A program made the position numbers and the translations under genes. Shown one piece after another: positions 1 through 9,851 of a DNA stretch of 64,000 nt; the first letter of the stretch is position 1, and every line of letters starts with the position of its first letter. This DNA comes from Microcoleus asticus IPMA8 (lineage in GTDB: Bacteria; Cyanobacteriota; Cyanobacteriia; Cyanobacteriales; Microcoleaceae). Under the pieces are notes generated by a model. It ran no database searches, had not been told where the DNA came from, and worked only from the letters and a program-made list of their open reading frames with translations. The DNA lies in contig NZ_SRRZ01000021.1 of assembly GCF_013179805.1 (NCBI RefSeq), positions 13,927 to 77,926 on the forward strand. The letters are read 5' to 3'.

Positions 1-775
1 TCGTTTAACCAGAGACTTTTCTCAAATGGGAAAAGTTGTCGCGATGTTGCAACACAAAAATGTCCTTGCGCGCAGATTATCTATTCAGGATTTGATAGAT
101 GCGCGTTACTACGATGCAATTCCAAATATTGCCAAATGTCCGGTATCTTTAGTCTTTCGGCTCAGAGGAATTAGGATGTTAGCAGAAGCAGGAATTGCCG
201 ACAAATCCCTCACCTTTGCTACCATTAAACCCCATTTGGAACAAACCTTAAGAGACTATCCAGGGGATTTAGATTTAGTGCACAGTTATGAAAAATTACC
301 CGACTTACCGTTTTTGATTCGCCAATTATACGAAACAGATTTTGGACGTTGCTATTTAGCAGCTAAAACGATACTTGAAAATTACTCAGAGGATGCACCA
401 GCCGCCCTGTTTGCGACCTTTGCTGAAGAAGCAAATAATGACTATGGAGCGCATTTTCATGTGGTAAAATTGTTTGGTTGGTTAAAACATTCTCCAGCCT
501 ACGATTTGTTATTGGAAGCTTTGCATCACTCTCAACCCCAGTTTCAGAAATCCCGTGCAGGGGCGGCGATCGCCCTGGGGGAACTGGGAGAACAGCGTGC
601 TATTCCAGAATTGAAAGCCTGTCTGGAAACTAAAATCTGGGATTTGAAGTATGCTGCATTAATGGCACTAGAAAAACTTGGTGATGTCAGCGGTTATGAA
701 ATTGCTGCTGCCGACCAAGATTGGTTAGTTCGAGCTAAAGTAGATGCTCATACTTCTGTAACATCCGAATTATAG
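1..775 (+). CDS. cpeY: Phycoerythrin bilin lyase subunit CpeY, C-terminal part (5' end outside window)
   Basis: The frame is open from the window edge (codons Arg-Leu-Thr-Arg-Asp before the first Met at 26), so this is the 3' part of a longer gene, not a complete 249-residue protein. The sequence consists of HEAT/PBS-lyase-like helical repeats, clearest at the end, where Ala-Ala-Ile-Ala-Leu-Gly-Glu-Leu-Gly is followed by a second repeat. Together with the adjacent cpeZ-like gene this fits CpeY (about 430 residues in the family), the chaperone-like lyase that attaches phycoerythrobilin to the alpha subunit of phycoerythrin. The identification is from family recognition and gene order. The first half cannot be seen. 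Alternative: another CpcE/CpeY-type HEAT lyase. Confidence 0.75.
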   Translation, partial: RLTRDFSQMGKVVAMLQHKNVLARRLSIQDLIDARYYDAIPNIAKCPVSLVFRLRGIRMLAEAGIADKSLTFATIKPHLEQTLRDYPGDLDLVHSYEKLPDLPFLIRQLYETDFGRCYLAAKTILENYSEDAPAALFATFAEEANNDYGAHFHVVKLFGWLKHSPAYDLLLEALHHSQPQFQKSRAGAAIALGELGEQRAIPELKACLETKIWDLKYAALMALEKLGDVSGYEIAAADQDWLVRAKVDAHTSVTSEL

Positions 776-777
776 CT

Positions 778-838
778 GTAGGGACACGGCAGTGGCGTGT
801 CCGGTATCTGTAGGGACACGGCAGTGCCGTGTCCCTAC
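778..838. repeat. Duplicated palindromic intergenic repeat
   Basis: Two tandem copies of a unit starting GTAGGGACACGGCA lie between cpeY and cpeZ. The second copy (810-838) is a near-perfect palindrome with 14-base arms and one central base; the first (778-809) is degenerate. It could form a strong RNA hairpin between the two genes. Confidence 0.85.
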
Positions 839-896
839 CTGAGAAATGTAATATCTTAATTAAGCTTAAATTACAACACCTAAAACCACAAAAACC

Positions 897-1511
897 ATGA
901 CAACAGATGCTTTGTTTGAACAACTAAAACACCCGAATCCTCATCTGCGCGATCGGGCAATGTTTGAAATTGCCGATTCGCGCGATGAAAATACAATTTC
1001 TCGACTGGTGGGCATTTTAGATGAAGAAGATGTCACCTATCGTCGGGCGGCGGTAAAAGCCTTGGGCGTGATTGGTGAAGATGCCGTACCATCGGTGGTT
1101 GAGGCATTGTTAAACAGTGATAATGTGACTGTGCGAGGGAGTGCGGCGAAGGTATTGGCACAAATTGCGATTAATTATCCAGATTTACCGTTTCCTGAAG
1201 CGGGCTTGCAGGGATTAAAAAAGGCGATCGACGATCCGAATCCTGTGGTTAATATTGCTTCTGTGATGGCCTTGGGCCAGATGGGTTCCTCTGCTTTTGA
1301 GATTTTGGTGGAGTCGCTGAATACAACGGATAATGTGGCGGTACAAGTGGCGATCGTGAATGCTCTTGCTTCTGTGGGCGATCGACGTTGTGTAGAAGTT
1401 CTGACCACATTTGCGAATGATGAAGCCGTGGATTCTTATGTGCGGGAATCAGCGACAAGTTCTTTATCCCGGTTGGATTTGGTGATGAATTATAAGCGTG
1501 CAGATAGTTAG
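897..1511 (+). CDS. cpeZ: Phycoerythrin lyase subunit CpeZ (HEAT repeats)
   Basis: 204 residues, matching the usual CpeZ length (about 205). It is built of consecutive HEAT repeats with Arg-Arg-Ala-Ala-Val-Lys-Ala-Leu-Gly-type helices and a start typical of the family (MTTDALFEQLKHPN). CpeZ acts with CpeY as a chaperone-like partner in phycoerythrobilin attachment to phycoerythrin in the cytoplasm. It follows cpeY by about 120 bases in the same direction, the known cpeYZ order. The start at 897 follows a short A/C-rich leader with no strong Shine-Dalgarno. It appears intact. Confidence 0.8.
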   Translation: MTTDALFEQLKHPNPHLRDRAMFEIADSRDENTISRLVGILDEEDVTYRRAAVKALGVIGEDAVPSVVEALLNSDNVTVRGSAAKVLAQIAINYPDLPFPEAGLQGLKKAIDDPNPVVNIASVMALGQMGSSAFEILVESLNTTDNVAVQVAIVNALASVGDRRCVEVLTTFANDEAVDSYVRESATSSLSRLDLVMNYKRADS

Positions 1512-1726
1512 ATTTAGTGACATTTTTAGCCCCACTCTTGAGCGCACACAGCACTTGCAGCTAACTAAGCTATGATAAAACTTTGAGCGTTGATGATTCA
1601 CGGTATGAATCAACTTTTCGCTTGAAGTTACAAAACTCACCCTCAAGCGGGCTGATAGCTATTGGGAAATCTTGAATTCATACCTCTATTCAGCAACGCC
1701 AGCTTTCAGAGTTAACTGGAGTTCAT

Positions 1727-2212
1727 GTGGGAATGCAAATTGAACCATACGACCCTCGCCACCTTGATGCTGTTATTCGTCTTTCGCGAAGGGCCTGGAC
1801 TCCGGTCTTTGATTCGATTCAGAAGGCGATGAGCGCTGATGTTTACCAGGCATTCTATCCCAATCATTGGCGCGTGAGCCAGCAAAAAGCTGTGGAGGAT
1901 GTGTGTGCTGCGGAAGACACGAATGTATGGGTTGCTATTGATGCAGATTCTACTGTGGGCTTTGTAGCTATGAAACTACACTCAGAGGACAGCATGGGTG
2001 AAATCTACATGGTTGCTGTCGATCAAGACTTTCAAGGTCGCGGCATTGGTAGTGCTTTGATAGAATTCGCTCCCTGTTGGATGAAAGATGCGGGGATGTC
2101 TGTGGCTATGGTTGAGACTGGGGGCGATCCCGGTCATGAAAGAGCCCGTCACACCTATGAAAAGGTGGGCTTTGAGCTATTTCCAGTCGCCAGATACTTC
2201 AAGAAGCTCTAA
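1727..2212 (+). CDS. GNAT family N-acetyltransferase
   Basis: 161 residues with the GNAT fold signature. A central beta strand with Gly-Glu-Ile-Tyr-Met-Val-Ala-Val is followed by the acetyl-CoA pyrophosphate loop Gln-Gly-Arg-Gly-Ile-Gly-Ser-Ala-Leu, and the C-terminus has the usual Ala-Arg-His-Thr-Tyr-Glu-Lys-Val-Gly-Phe. It should acetylate a small molecule or an amino group of a protein; the substrate cannot be told. The start is GTG at 1727 or ATG two codons later. It stands alone, with no operon partner. Confidence 0.85.
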   Translation: MGMQIEPYDPRHLDAVIRLSRRAWTPVFDSIQKAMSADVYQAFYPNHWRVSQQKAVEDVCAAEDTNVWVAIDADSTVGFVAMKLHSEDSMGEIYMVAVDQDFQGRGIGSALIEFAPCWMKDAGMSVAMVETGGDPGHERARHTYEKVGFELFPVARYFKKL

Positions 2213-2621
2213 CTGCAAATGTTAAGTCTCAAGGTTTACTTTGTTCTATAGCTAGTTAATTGCGATCGCTCGATCGAGTCATTTTTGGTTTCACGTTACT
2301 TACTCATTCACAAGCAAGGACGTGATAGGATCAACCCAACCTACAGCGAGGGGCGATCGCACTCCTTCCTACTCCGCCTCCACCAACCAGCAAAGCTGCA
2401 TCGAAGCACTGGTTACGACATTAGGTTAATGCTCGATAAGACCGATATTAGGAAGTGCTATCAAGCAATTCTGACTTTGAATAGATAGTTAGGTCGTAGG
2501 ATTGGTGGTTGAGCCTATACTTTGAGGTTGTGTGGCTTTCAGTATGAATTTGAGTGTTGATTAGGCAATTTGAGTTAGTCTAGGTTAGACTGCTGAGGTT
2601 AGAATCCAGCTTTTAGAAAGT
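2213..2621. other. Intergenic, no gene recognised
   Basis: Holds HIP1-type palindromes (about 2262 and 2352) and a piece resembling the AACCCAACCTAC dispersed repeat near 2333, also seen at 16264. The 67-codon open frame at 2285-2488 has no recognisable protein character. No clear promoter. Confidence 0.5.
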
Positions 2622-3371
2622 ATGACGACACGCTTAGACAAAGTACGGCAACTCCAAGAGATATTTATCGCTCGTGCGACACATGGTGATACCAGTGATG
2701 AGGATTACAGTAAACTCCGCTTAGAGTTATTAAGGGATAGCGGAGTCAGAGATCTTCTTCCTCAATTTGTTAAGACTTGCGACGAACTCTCAAAATTCTG
2801 GGGTTTCATTAAACCAAGGTTCAGTACCTACGCAGAACGAAAGGCGTTTATATGGGATGAATTTAGTTCAGTGATTGCATCTCTGGAGGCAAATATTATT
2901 GCGGCGCATCCAGCAGATGATGACATTTCCGCTATTCTTGTCGATTTTGATACCGATCATGTTCACATTGCTTGGCAAAAAGCTCTTGAACGCCGCAATG
3001 AAGATCCAGAAGCAGCAATTACTATGGCACGTACATTAATTGAATCAGTTTGTAAACACATTTTGGATGAAGCAGGTATTACCCACAGCGATAGAGATGA
3101 TTTGCCTAAACTTTATTTTGAAACTGCCAAACAACTTAATATGGCTCCTGAACAGCATCAAGAACAGGTCTTTAAGGAAATTCTTGGTAGTTGTCAGACG
3201 GTGATTAAAGGACTTGGTACTTTACGCAATAAGCTGAGTGATGCTCATGGTAAAGGGAAAAGAGCTGTTAAACCCTCTCCTCGACACGCTGCACTTGCCG
3301 TCAATTTAGCAGGTTCAATGGCAGCATTTTTGGTCGCAACTTGGGAAGATCGCTCTTCCCAAGTGACTTAA
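2622..3371 (+). CDS. Abortive-infection family protein with C-terminal HEPN-like (Abi_C) domain
   Basis: 249 residues. The N-terminal half (to about 125) is an uncharacterised helical region. The C-terminal half contains a run with Ala-Arg-Thr-Leu-Ile-Glu-Ser-Val-Cys-Lys and, at residues 202-209, Arg-Asn-Lys-Leu-Ser-Asp-Ala-His, which fits the HEPN ribonuclease pattern R-(N)-x(4-6)-H. This layout is that of the 'abortive infection C-terminus' family, found in phage-defence genes and stand-alone copies. Inference: an RNase effector that cleaves RNA on infection or stress. No antitoxin or second defence gene is adjacent, so it may be self-regulated or sense the signal through its own N-terminus. 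Start ATG 2622. Confidence 0.75.
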   Translation: MTTRLDKVRQLQEIFIARATHGDTSDEDYSKLRLELLRDSGVRDLLPQFVKTCDELSKFWGFIKPRFSTYAERKAFIWDEFSSVIASLEANIIAAHPADDDISAILVDFDTDHVHIAWQKALERRNEDPEAAITMARTLIESVCKHILDEAGITHSDRDDLPKLYFETAKQLNMAPEQHQEQVFKEILGSCQTVIKGLGTLRNKLSDAHGKGKRAVKPSPRHAALAVNLAGSMAAFLVATWEDRSSQVT

Positions 3372-3785
3372 CAACTCAGTTGGCGGGGACGGTCGAAAGT
3401 CGCTGGGTGTGTGCGGAAGTTATTGGTAGCCGCTCAACCAGAACATTAGACTTCTATGTATGCGGCATAAGCTATAGGTTGTGATCGCATAAAGACCGAT
3501 CATTAGAGCTTCTAATTGGAACTTCTAGAGATTGCAGGTACGACCAATGCTGGGAGAGTGAAGTGTGACAGCTAGATTCACAGTTTGAAATCTGATTTCG
3601 CGAGCACGTTCCCGTGTGCCGAAGGCATCGCATTCTATCCTTCAGCTTAATCCTGTAGAGAGAGGAAAGTTTTAGAACAGCCTGGTAAAACACGCTCAAA
3701 TCGGCCGCCAATTTGAAGCATCTTTTTTTTACTTTCCAGATGCGAAATGCCGGAAATTTAGGCTGCAAACCAGAGGGGATTTGTT
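3372..3785. other. Intergenic, no gene recognised
   Basis: No convincing coding sequence on either strand; open frames here lack start signals and protein-like composition. Confidence 0.5.
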
Positions 3786-3965
3786 GTGAGATATCGAAGG
3801 CTGCAATCATGGTTCCGCGATCGCTCGATCGTTCTCCGCTTCTTGCTCATTGCCCTTGTCGTCTCAGTCTTGCTGTTAAGCGCTAAGGCAAGCTTGTTTG
3901 AGAGTTCTGCGATCGCACAAATCCCGACACAATTCCCGCCATCGAATCCCTGGAAATACCAATAA
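3786..3965 (+). CDS. Possible small secreted peptide or 5' remnant of an exported protein
   Basis: A 59-codon frame from GTG 3786 encodes a basic start (Met-Arg-Tyr-Arg-Arg), a hydrophobic stretch (Leu-Arg-Phe-Leu-Leu-Ile-Ala-Leu-Val-Val-Ser-Val-Leu-Leu-Leu) and a plausible cleavage region Ser-Ala-Ile-Ala-Gln followed by Pro-rich residues. It looks like a signal peptide with only about 15 mature residues. It stops 10 bases before the converging kinase gene. Most likely it is the N-terminal stub of a lost envelope protein; a real small peptide is possible. Confidence 0.35.
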   Translation: MRYRRLQSWFRDRSIVLRFLLIALVVSVLLLSAKASLFESSAIAQIPTQFPPSNPWKYQ

Positions 3966-3975
3966 CAACTACTCG

Positions 3976-6900
3976 TCAGGTTTGGCTTTGCAAAGCCAAT
4001 TTTTGAGAGTCCTGTCGAATAGGAATCTGAATGATGAACTCTGCCCCCTGACCGGGATGAGAAACACACTTCAACTGTCCGCGGTGTTTTTCTACCACAA
4101 TCTGGTAGCTGATTGACAGCCCCAGACCGGTGCCCTTCCCTACGGGTTTCGTCGTGAAGAACGGGTCGAACAGCCGCCGGTTCACTTCCTCTGTCATACC
4201 GGGGCCATTGTCACAAATGCGAATCACAACAAATTGGGGAGCTTTCCGGGTCGGGGCGAGGTTGTGGGAATCCACCTCAACCGAAGAAACTGTAGAGCTT
4301 TCCGCAAGGGGGGGATTGGAAATCGGGGATTTTTCTCCTTCCCCATACACCACTGAGGTGCGAATTGCGATCGTGCGCGGCCCCCTTTGGTCATGGAGAG
4401 TGTCGATCGCATTCGCCAGTAAATTTACAAACACCTGGTTCAGTTGGCCGGCATAGCACTCCACCAGCGGCAGCGGGCCGTACTCTTTAATGATTTGAAT
4501 AGCAGGCTGGTCTAATTTAGCTTGCAGTCGGTGCTGCAAAATCAGTAGGGTGTTATCGATGCCCTCATGGATATCGACCTCTTTCATTTCCGCTTCATCC
4601 AGTCGCGAGAAGTTTCGCAGAGAGAGGACAATTTCGCGAATTCGGTCTGCCCCCACTTTCATCGAATCCAGCACTTTGGGTAAGTCTTCCATCAAGAACT
4701 CTAATTCGATTGCCTCGATATCCTCAACAATCGCTGCTGTGGGATGGGGGTATTGTTCTTGATAGAGTTTCACCAGTCCTAGTATGTCTTCACTGTAAGT
4801 CCTGACGTGAGTCAGGTTGCCATATATGAAGTTAATCGGGTTATTGATTTCGTGGGCAACCCCTGCCACCATATGTCCGAGGGAGGACATTTTCTCAGTC
4901 TGAATTAGCTGGGTCTGGGTGCGCTTGAGTTCTTGGAAAGAAAGCTCTAGTTGTTCGGCTTGTTTTTTTAATTGCGCTTCTGATAGTCGCAGAGCTTGCT
5001 CTATCTGCACGCGATCGCGAATTTCCTGGCTCAGGAGCAGATTTTTTTCCTTTAATTCCTGCGTCCTCTCTTGCACTTTATGTTCTAAAGTCCGGCTGTA
5101 ATCTTCTAATTGCTCATTGGCTTGTTTCAGGTTGTCAGTCGCCTCAGATAAATTGGCATAGAGTCGGGCATTTTCCAAGGAAATCGCCGCTTGAGAACAG
5201 AGCACGGTTAAAACTTCCAGGCGATCGGGAGTAAACGCGCTCCTTGTCAGATTATTTTCCAAGTAAAGCAGACCAATGAGCTTTCCTTTATGGACAAGCG
5301 GCATACATAAAATTGACTTCGGTTGGGCGTTAACTATATAGCTATCCCTGGTAAAAAGTCCCTCTTGAGTTGCATCATTTAAAACCACATTTTTCTGAGT
5401 TCTAGCAACATAATTGAGCAGAGAAAACGGCAATTTATGAGTATTTTCTATCGGTGTGGATTGCAGGACTACGACCTCATCATTATCTATGGTTGCCGTC
5501 CCTTCTACCACCAGTTGACCATCTTTTTCTAAAATGAAGTAGCTTTTTTCAGCCCCAGCATTCTCGATCGCAATTTTCAATAACTTAGAAAGCAGACTTT
5601 CCAGAACAATTTCGCCAGAAATAGCTTGAGAAGATTTCATCACAGAGGCGAAATCCAGTGCTGCAAAACTCCCCGTATTCGTCGAGGTGGTCGTCCGCGA
5701 TACGTCAAGGCTGGAGACTTCTGCGGTCAGTATTCGCGAGAAGAATTCAGGATATTCTTCTGATAAATCTTTCACTTTGGCCTTCGCTCCCCAGCGAATA
5801 TAGCCATAGTAAGCATCCGTCAAATAAATCTCCGCTATCTTCTCCCGGCCGCGAGAGAAATAAAACTCGGCGGCCCGTTCATTAGCTAGGGCTTCTTCCT
5901 GAATGTATCCCTGTTCTCTGGCTCCTAGAATGCTAGCGTCATAATACTCCATCGCTTTTCCAATTTTCCCCAATACCCGTGCTTTCTCCGCCTCCACTAA
6001 TTCGTACTTATGCTGGAAGTTAGACGGGGCATGAAATGCCCATTTCTGCATTGTTTCTTGATTAGCTTCAACTAAGCTGATGTATTGTTGTTGTTCGGCG
6101 TGTGAAGCTTGAGGATAAACAGCGAGTAGAGCGAGGGAATAATAGAAGTTGTGAGGAGCACTAACTACCATTCCGAACACGCTGAATACGTGTTCGGCGG
6201 CTAAACTGGCATTGGCAACGGCATTCTTTGGTTCTTTAAAGAGATATAATAGAATTGTCTTGGCTAGATAAGTAATAAATAGCAAAGTTCTATTGTTAGT
6301 TTCAATAAAAACAGGCAAGATTTGTGTTTCATTAAAACTTTTACCTATCAACTGACATTTGGTTTCAGATTCATTTTGAAGATTTAGCGTCAATTGGTGA
6401 AATATCTGGATGTAATAAATAGAATAGTCTTGTTTTAGTTTGAGCGCTAAATCAAGATATTGCTCTTGTTTCTCTTCTACAATGTCTAATCCCTCCCCGG
6501 TCAAAAATATGCTCGCACAATAGACAGTAACACAATAACCGGCATATTCTATATCTCCAGTTTCCAGTCCACTTTGAAACGCTGACAGTAAGGGGACTAA
6601 AGCTTTTTTAGCTGGCTCTTTCCAGTGTATAACCAAACCATAAAAGAATTCATTAACTTTACATTTAAGCGAGTTGGCATTGAATTTATTCAACAACTTT
6701 AAGGCCAAGTTACCCGACTGATATCCGGCATCTATATCTCCTATTGCCGAGCACAGCATTACACTATAAAAAGCATACACCAAAGCAGCAATAGGGGAAT
6801 GGCCATACTCCATGCAGATTTTAACCGAAGTCACTGCAAGTGGGAGCAAAATTGCGGGATTAGCAGTAATAGCAGGAGAAAGAAGAGAAGTCAGTATACT

Positions 6901-9684
6901 TAAAGCCGCTATTTTGTAAGGGTCTGTCATCTCTGGGATATTGTCTAAGTCGGCGATATCTGGCAACTCAACCAGAAAACCTCCGTTACCTTCGTCATTT
7001 GACAAGGAAATACCAAGCAGATCCAGCACTTGCAGCCCAGTATCAATGGCTTTTAACATTTGATTTTGAGCCATATAAAACTGGATTTGTAGCTCGTATA
7101 CTTTCACTTTTTCGAGCAGGGTACTAGCTTGTTGTAAAACAACTTCAGCAAGAGCCGCTGACCTTTCGTAATTGGTATTAAGATATTCCGCTTCTACGGC
7201 TTCTACATAGAGTGTTAGTGTCAGATCGTAGTGACTCTGCCAACTGTTTTCTGCCAAGAGTTCTAACCCTACTTTTAGTAGCGTGACAGCAGCTTCATAA
7301 GCTGTTGCTGCTTTGGCTTTTCGACCCGCTATTAAATTTAATTGAGCCAGCTTGTATTTTTCTTCTTGTTCAGTAATGAATTCTACTCCCACATTGAGCT
7401 GGTTAACAATCTCAAAGATATTTTTTTCAATTTCCTCTGCTGAAGTATGCTCCAGTAGCAGTTCACCAATTTTCAAGTGGGTCTGTTGTTTCTGAGATTC
7501 GGGAATAAGAGAATACGCCGCTTGCTGCACCCGGTCATGGAGAAATTTGTAAGCGATAGGCGCGTAATGGCTGTCAGGAAAAGCGGCAGGTGAGCATGAT
7601 AGCAGAGGAGAATCGGGAGCTATTCTCTCCTCTGCTATCATGCTCATTTCATCGGAGGTAAAAACAAGAGGGATTTTGTAGGCTTCGCTCAGGGGCAAAA
7701 CCAAGCCAGCCTGAAGTGCTTCCCACAAATCAGTTGCCGTTTCCGACTGAGATTTTTCATTGACAATAGCCAGAACGTCTAAATTAAATTTGTCTCCAAT
7801 ACAGGCGGCTAACTTTAAGACATCCTGCGTCTCCTCCGGGAGTTTTTGAATATTTCTGGCAATCAGTTCGACGACATTATAATCCGTGATGCCTACCGCT
7901 TGAATTTGGTTTAATGACCACTGCCAGCAACCAGCACTAAATTCAAAGGTCAATAGCTTTTCTTGATGCAGAGTAGCGAACATCTGAGTCAAGAAGAAAG
8001 GATTGCCCTGGGTTTTATTGAAAAGTAGCTCGGACAATTCAGAAACCCGGTTTCTCGGAGCGGAAGACTCATTCAGGGTATCGGCTACCAGCAAGCTGAC
8101 GTTGCCAATATCCAAAGGACGGAGGGTGATATTATTTACAACCGCCCCATTCTTTTGAATCTCTTCCAACGTCAGCATCAACGGATGCGTCGGACTAACT
8201 TCGTTATCTCGATAGGCTCCCATCAGCAGTAAATATTTGCTGTCCGGGTCACAAATCAGCAGATGAATCAACTTGAGCGATGCAGAATCCGCCCACTGTA
8301 AGTCATCCAAAAAGACGACGAGCGGGTGTGAGGGTTTAGTAAATACATGAATGAATTCTTTAAACACCCGATTAAAGCGATTCTGGGATTCAGATGGGCC
8401 CAATTGCGGAACAGCTCCTTGAGGGCCGACAATCAGTTCGACTTCGGGAATGACATCTACTATGACTTGGCCATTTGAGCCTAAAGCTTCTAAGAGTTGC
8501 TCTTTCCAAATGGCTAGTTTTTCCGAACTTTCTGTTAACAGATGTCCCATCAAGCCCTGAAAAGCTTGAATCAAAGAAGCATAAGGAATATTTCGCTTTA
8601 ATTGGTCAAATTTACCGGAGATAACATAGCCGCGCTGCCTGAGAATCGGTTTTTGAACTTCATTCACTAAGGAAGATTTGCCAATCCCTGAGTAACCGCT
8701 CACTAACATCATTTCGCTGGTTCCGCCGGAGACTCGCTCAAATGCTGCCATCAAAGTTGCTACTTCTTGCTCGCGACCGTAGAGCTTTTGCGGGATGAGA
8801 AATTGTCCAAATTTATCCCTCTTACCGATGGGAAAGTTGTCAATTTTCCCCTTCGTTTGCATTTGATGACGGCATATTTCTAGGTCAGCTTTTAGTCCCA
8901 GCGCGCTTTGGTATCTGTCTTCAGCCGTTTTGGCTAATAATTTCATTACAATGTCAGAAATCGCTTCGGGAATCTCACCGATTTGCTGATGGGGTGGCAC
9001 GGGTCTTTTAGCGATATGGCAGTGAATTAATTCTAGAATGTCGGTGGCTTGATGGGGCAGCTTTCCAGTCAGAATTTCATAAAAGGTGACACCTAATGAG
9101 TAAAAGTCGGTGCGGTAGTCAATTGAGCGATTCATCCGCCCGGTTTGCTCTGGTGACATATAGGTGAGGGTACCTTCTAGCAAGTTGGGACTGCTGAGAA
9201 TCTGGTTTTCTCGCTCTAGGTGCGTGGCAATGCTAAAATCGATGATTTTAATTTGACCTGTTTTGGGGTTGATAATGATATTATGCGGTTTAATATCTTT
9301 ATGAATAATCTTATTTTCATGCAGTTGAGCTAGAGTTTCTGCCAGATGAATAGCCAGACTCAGAAATTCGCTGATTTCAAGGTGTTTAGCTGCGATTAGG
9401 TTTTTCAGGGAGTCTCCTCCAAAATCTTCTAATATCAGCGCCAGACCGTTATTATGCTTTTCCAAAGAGTAAGCTTTGACTATCCCGGCTATGTCCAGAG
9501 TTTTGAGGATTTTATATTCATGTCTCAACCGCGCGATTTCTTCTATTGTGGGATACTCGGCTTTGAGGGTTTTTATTATAACCTGAGTTGGCTCGGACTC
9601 CCGAACCCCGCGATAAATAACTGTATTGACACCTTCATGAAGGGGCAACGATAAGAGTTTGTAACCGGGCAGCGTGGTTTTCAT
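3976..9684 (-). CDS. Hybrid Ser/Thr protein kinase - AAA - GAF - histidine kinase (HstK-type)
   Basis: 1902 residues. Order: protein kinase (about 1-275; catalytic His-Lys-Asp near residue 129 instead of His-Arg-Asp, and Asp-Phe-Ser instead of Asp-Phe-Gly; Ser-Pro-Glu activation segment); AAA_16-type NTPase from about 300 with P-loop SGYSGIGKSS and Walker B Val-Val-Phe-Leu-Asp-Asp; a long helical TPR-like region to about 1240; GAF (about 1290-1440); coiled coil; HisKA with phospho-acceptor His 1611 in Ala-His-Glu-Ile-Asn-Asn-Pro; HATPase with N box Asn-Leu-Leu-Ala-Asn-Ala, G1 Asp-Asn-Gly-Pro-Gly and G2 GKGTGLGLS. Such hybrid kinases are known from Nostoc (HstK family). The GAF domain probably senses a small ligand. 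No response regulator is adjacent, so the partner is elsewhere. Confidence 0.9.
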   Translation of the reverse strand: MKTTLPGYKLLSLPLHEGVNTVIYRGVRESEPTQVIIKTLKAEYPTIEEIARLRHEYKILKTLDIAGIVKAYSLEKHNNGLALILEDFGGDSLKNLIAAKHLEISEFLSLAIHLAETLAQLHENKIIHKDIKPHNIIINPKTGQIKIIDFSIATHLERENQILSSPNLLEGTLTYMSPEQTGRMNRSIDYRTDFYSLGVTFYEILTGKLPHQATDILELIHCHIAKRPVPPHQQIGEIPEAISDIVMKLLAKTAEDRYQSALGLKADLEICRHQMQTKGKIDNFPIGKRDKFGQFLIPQKLYGREQEVATLMAAFERVSGGTSEMMLVSGYSGIGKSSLVNEVQKPILRQRGYVISGKFDQLKRNIPYASLIQAFQGLMGHLLTESSEKLAIWKEQLLEALGSNGQVIVDVIPEVELIVGPQGAVPQLGPSESQNRFNRVFKEFIHVFTKPSHPLVVFLDDLQWADSASLKLIHLLICDPDSKYLLLMGAYRDNEVSPTHPLMLTLEEIQKNGAVVNNITLRPLDIGNVSLLVADTLNESSAPRNRVSELSELLFNKTQGNPFFLTQMFATLHQEKLLTFEFSAGCWQWSLNQIQAVGITDYNVVELIARNIQKLPEETQDVLKLAACIGDKFNLDVLAIVNEKSQSETATDLWEALQAGLVLPLSEAYKIPLVFTSDEMSMIAEERIAPDSPLLSCSPAAFPDSHYAPIAYKFLHDRVQQAAYSLIPESQKQQTHLKIGELLLEHTSAEEIEKNIFEIVNQLNVGVEFITEQEEKYKLAQLNLIAGRKAKAATAYEAAVTLLKVGLELLAENSWQSHYDLTLTLYVEAVEAEYLNTNYERSAALAEVVLQQASTLLEKVKVYELQIQFYMAQNQMLKAIDTGLQVLDLLGISLSNDEGNGGFLVELPDIADLDNIPEMTDPYKIAALSILTSLLSPAITANPAILLPLAVTSVKICMEYGHSPIAALVYAFYSVMLCSAIGDIDAGYQSGNLALKLLNKFNANSLKCKVNEFFYGLVIHWKEPAKKALVPLLSAFQSGLETGDIEYAGYCVTVYCASIFLTGEGLDIVEEKQEQYLDLALKLKQDYSIYYIQIFHQLTLNLQNESETKCQLIGKSFNETQILPVFIETNNRTLLFITYLAKTILLYLFKEPKNAVANASLAAEHVFSVFGMVVSAPHNFYYSLALLAVYPQASHAEQQQYISLVEANQETMQKWAFHAPSNFQHKYELVEAEKARVLGKIGKAMEYYDASILGAREQGYIQEEALANERAAEFYFSRGREKIAEIYLTDAYYGYIRWGAKAKVKDLSEEYPEFFSRILTAEVSSLDVSRTTTSTNTGSFAALDFASVMKSSQAISGEIVLESLLSKLLKIAIENAGAEKSYFILEKDGQLVVEGTATIDNDEVVVLQSTPIENTHKLPFSLLNYVARTQKNVVLNDATQEGLFTRDSYIVNAQPKSILCMPLVHKGKLIGLLYLENNLTRSAFTPDRLEVLTVLCSQAAISLENARLYANLSEATDNLKQANEQLEDYSRTLEHKVQERTQELKEKNLLLSQEIRDRVQIEQALRLSEAQLKKQAEQLELSFQELKRTQTQLIQTEKMSSLGHMVAGVAHEINNPINFIYGNLTHVRTYSEDILGLVKLYQEQYPHPTAAIVEDIEAIELEFLMEDLPKVLDSMKVGADRIREIVLSLRNFSRLDEAEMKEVDIHEGIDNTLLILQHRLQAKLDQPAIQIIKEYGPLPLVECYAGQLNQVFVNLLANAIDTLHDQRGPRTIAIRTSVVYGEGEKSPISNPPLAESSTVSSVEVDSHNLAPTRKAPQFVVIRICDNGPGMTEEVNRRLFDPFFTTKPVGKGTGLGLSISYQIVVEKHRGQLKCVSHPGQGAEFIIQIPIRQDSQKLALQSQT

Positions 9685-9851
9685 ATTTGTTTTTTCGATG
9701 AGTCCGATTATTCAGGCATGGAATTGATAGATGGGAACCTGAGACAGCGATGTTCGATCGCCTGTAGGGAAAAATTAAACTAGCAGAGCATCAGCTTGTT
9801 AGCAAATGGCAATATTTTCTCCCCTCATTCAATACTAAAGTGCATCATGGT

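Noticed and set aside
2285..2488. 67-codon open frame
   Set aside because: Starts with a non-ATG codon, contains repeat-derived sequence (Asn-Pro-Thr-Tyr) and resembles no protein family.
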